In this document: piece by piece, positions 6,861-7,213 of the stretch | How positions within the stretch are numbered: the first letter of the stretch is position 1 | How the letters are laid out: every line of letters begins with the position of its first letter | From: Mucilaginibacter sp. | GTDB taxonomy: Bacteria > Bacteroidota > Bacteroidia > Sphingobacteriales > Sphingobacteriaceae | DNA: 7,213 nucleotides | Direction: 5' to 3' | Assembly (NCBI GenBank): GCA_028288315.1 | Contig: JAQBNY010000221.1 | Span: 1-7,213 of the forward strand | Notes under the pieces: model-generated | What the model was told of the DNA's origin: nothing | The model's input: only the letters and a program-made list of their open reading frames with translations | Database searches by the model: none | Translations under genes and position numbers: made by a program

Positions 6861-6913
6861 CAATGTTCGCAACAAATTCTTTATAAAATTTAAATGTAAC
6901 TGCAATGTTGCAA
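6861..6913. repeat. Pair of near-identical direct repeats upstream of the small membrane-protein gene
   Basis: CAATGTTCGCAA (6861-6872) and CAATGTTGCAA (6903-6913) differ by one inserted base and start 42 bases apart, about four helical turns. The second copy overlaps a perfect 12-base palindrome, TGCAATGTTGCA (6901-6912). They lie 16 to 68 bases upstream of the ATG at 6845, in the expected promoter region. They could be two binding sites for one regulator. The short length and AT-rich background leave room for chance. Confidence 0.35.
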
Positions 6914-6930
6914 TTAAGTGCACCAATCAG

Positions 6931-6958
6931 AAAAAATCAATAATTGAACCAGGCTCAA
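6931..6958 (-). terminator. Possible intrinsic terminator of the Crp/Fnr gene
   Basis: On the minus strand TTGAGC and GTTCAA form a six-pair stem (one G-T pair) around a three-base loop (6944-6958). Seven bases later comes a run of six T (6931-6936). It lies about 60 bases past the regulator stop codon and before the next gene. The stem is short and the T-run is offset, so the call is tentative. Confidence 0.35.
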
Positions 6959-7016
6959 AGGTGAAAAGTTTCCATCGCAAGAGAGGGAACAGGTTAATTT
7001 AATTTGGATCACAGAT

Positions 7017-7213
7017 TTACCTATTCGCTTTAATATCCACAGTCATTTCTTTTAATAAAGGCTCGTTGAAAATTCTGATAGTTTTACCGCTTAGCTCTAT
7101 CCAATTATTTTGAATAAAATCGTTAGTAACCTTAAATAAGGTTTCATAAGAAACAGCGGCAAAAGAAGACAAGTCTTGCCGGGTTAACTCAATATTCAAA
7201 GCGCCTGTTTCAG
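7017..7213 (-). CDS. Crp/Fnr-family transcriptional regulator, C-terminal DNA-binding part only
   Basis: Only the last 64 or so codons are present and the gene enters from the right edge. The frame stays open to the edge: the residues before the apparent TTG start read ETGAL and continue directly into NIELTRQDLSSF, so that TTG is an internal Leu, not the true start. The sequence is the winged helix-turn-helix end of a Crp/Fnr protein. LTRQDLSSFAAVSYETLFKV is the helix-turn-helix, with RQDLSSF as the first helix and SYETLFK as the recognition helix. WIELSGKTIRIFNEPLL is the following wing and last helix. The N-terminal cyclic-nucleotide-binding-like domain must lie outside, so ligand and target cannot be judged. 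It is on the same strand as the small membrane protein and efflux operon, 171 bases upstream. It might regulate them, but position is the only argument. Confidence 0.85.
   Translation of the reverse strand, partial: ETGALNIELTRQDLSSFAAVSYETLFKVTNDFIQNNWIELSGKTIRIFNEPLLKEMTVDIKANR

Noticed and set aside
7017..7199. The regulator fragment read as a complete 60-residue gene starting at TTG (7197-7199)
   Set aside because: The frame stays open to the window edge and the upstream residues ETGAL fit the Crp/Fnr pattern, so this is the end of a longer gene.

Overview
The window looks like a chromosomal piece from a Bacteroidota bacterium, most likely the Sphingobacteriaceae (Mucilaginibacter or Pedobacter type). 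This is inferred from four things. The gaps are AT-rich and the starts lack clear Shine-Dalgarno sequences. The left-edge gene begins with a signal peptide followed by a carboxypeptidase-regulatory-like segment, which is typical of outer-membrane proteins of this phylum. The right-edge gene is a Crp/Fnr tail of the kind common in the group. The efflux genes also have Bacteroidota-style sequence. No RNA gene, CRISPR array or insertion sequence is visible.

Every supported gene lies on the minus strand, so transcription runs from right to left. From the right edge the order is: the C-terminal end of a Crp/Fnr-family regulator (7017-7213); a 171-base gap with a possible terminator and a pair of near-identical 11-12 base direct repeats; a 123-residue two-helix membrane protein of unknown function (6474-6845); a 98-base gap with two inverted repeats; a complete tripartite RND efflux operon (652-6375); a 459-base gap without a convincing gene; and the first 64 codons of a secreted protein, either a TonB-dependent receptor or another carboxypeptidase-like-domain protein, running off the left edge (1-192).

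The efflux operon is ordered TolC-like outer-membrane channel, RND pump, periplasmic adaptor, with gaps of only 6 and 3 bases, so the three genes are almost certainly cotranscribed. Together they should span both membranes: the pump captures substrate and is driven by the proton gradient, the lipid-anchored adaptor links it to the channel, and the channel opens to the outside. The substrate cannot be read from the sequence.

The region is mostly ordinary. The points worth a second look are the uncharacterised small membrane protein just upstream of the pump operon, the inverted repeat in the operon leader, and two features of the pump: a His-rich cytoplasmic linker, and changes at positions that form the proton relay in AcrB.
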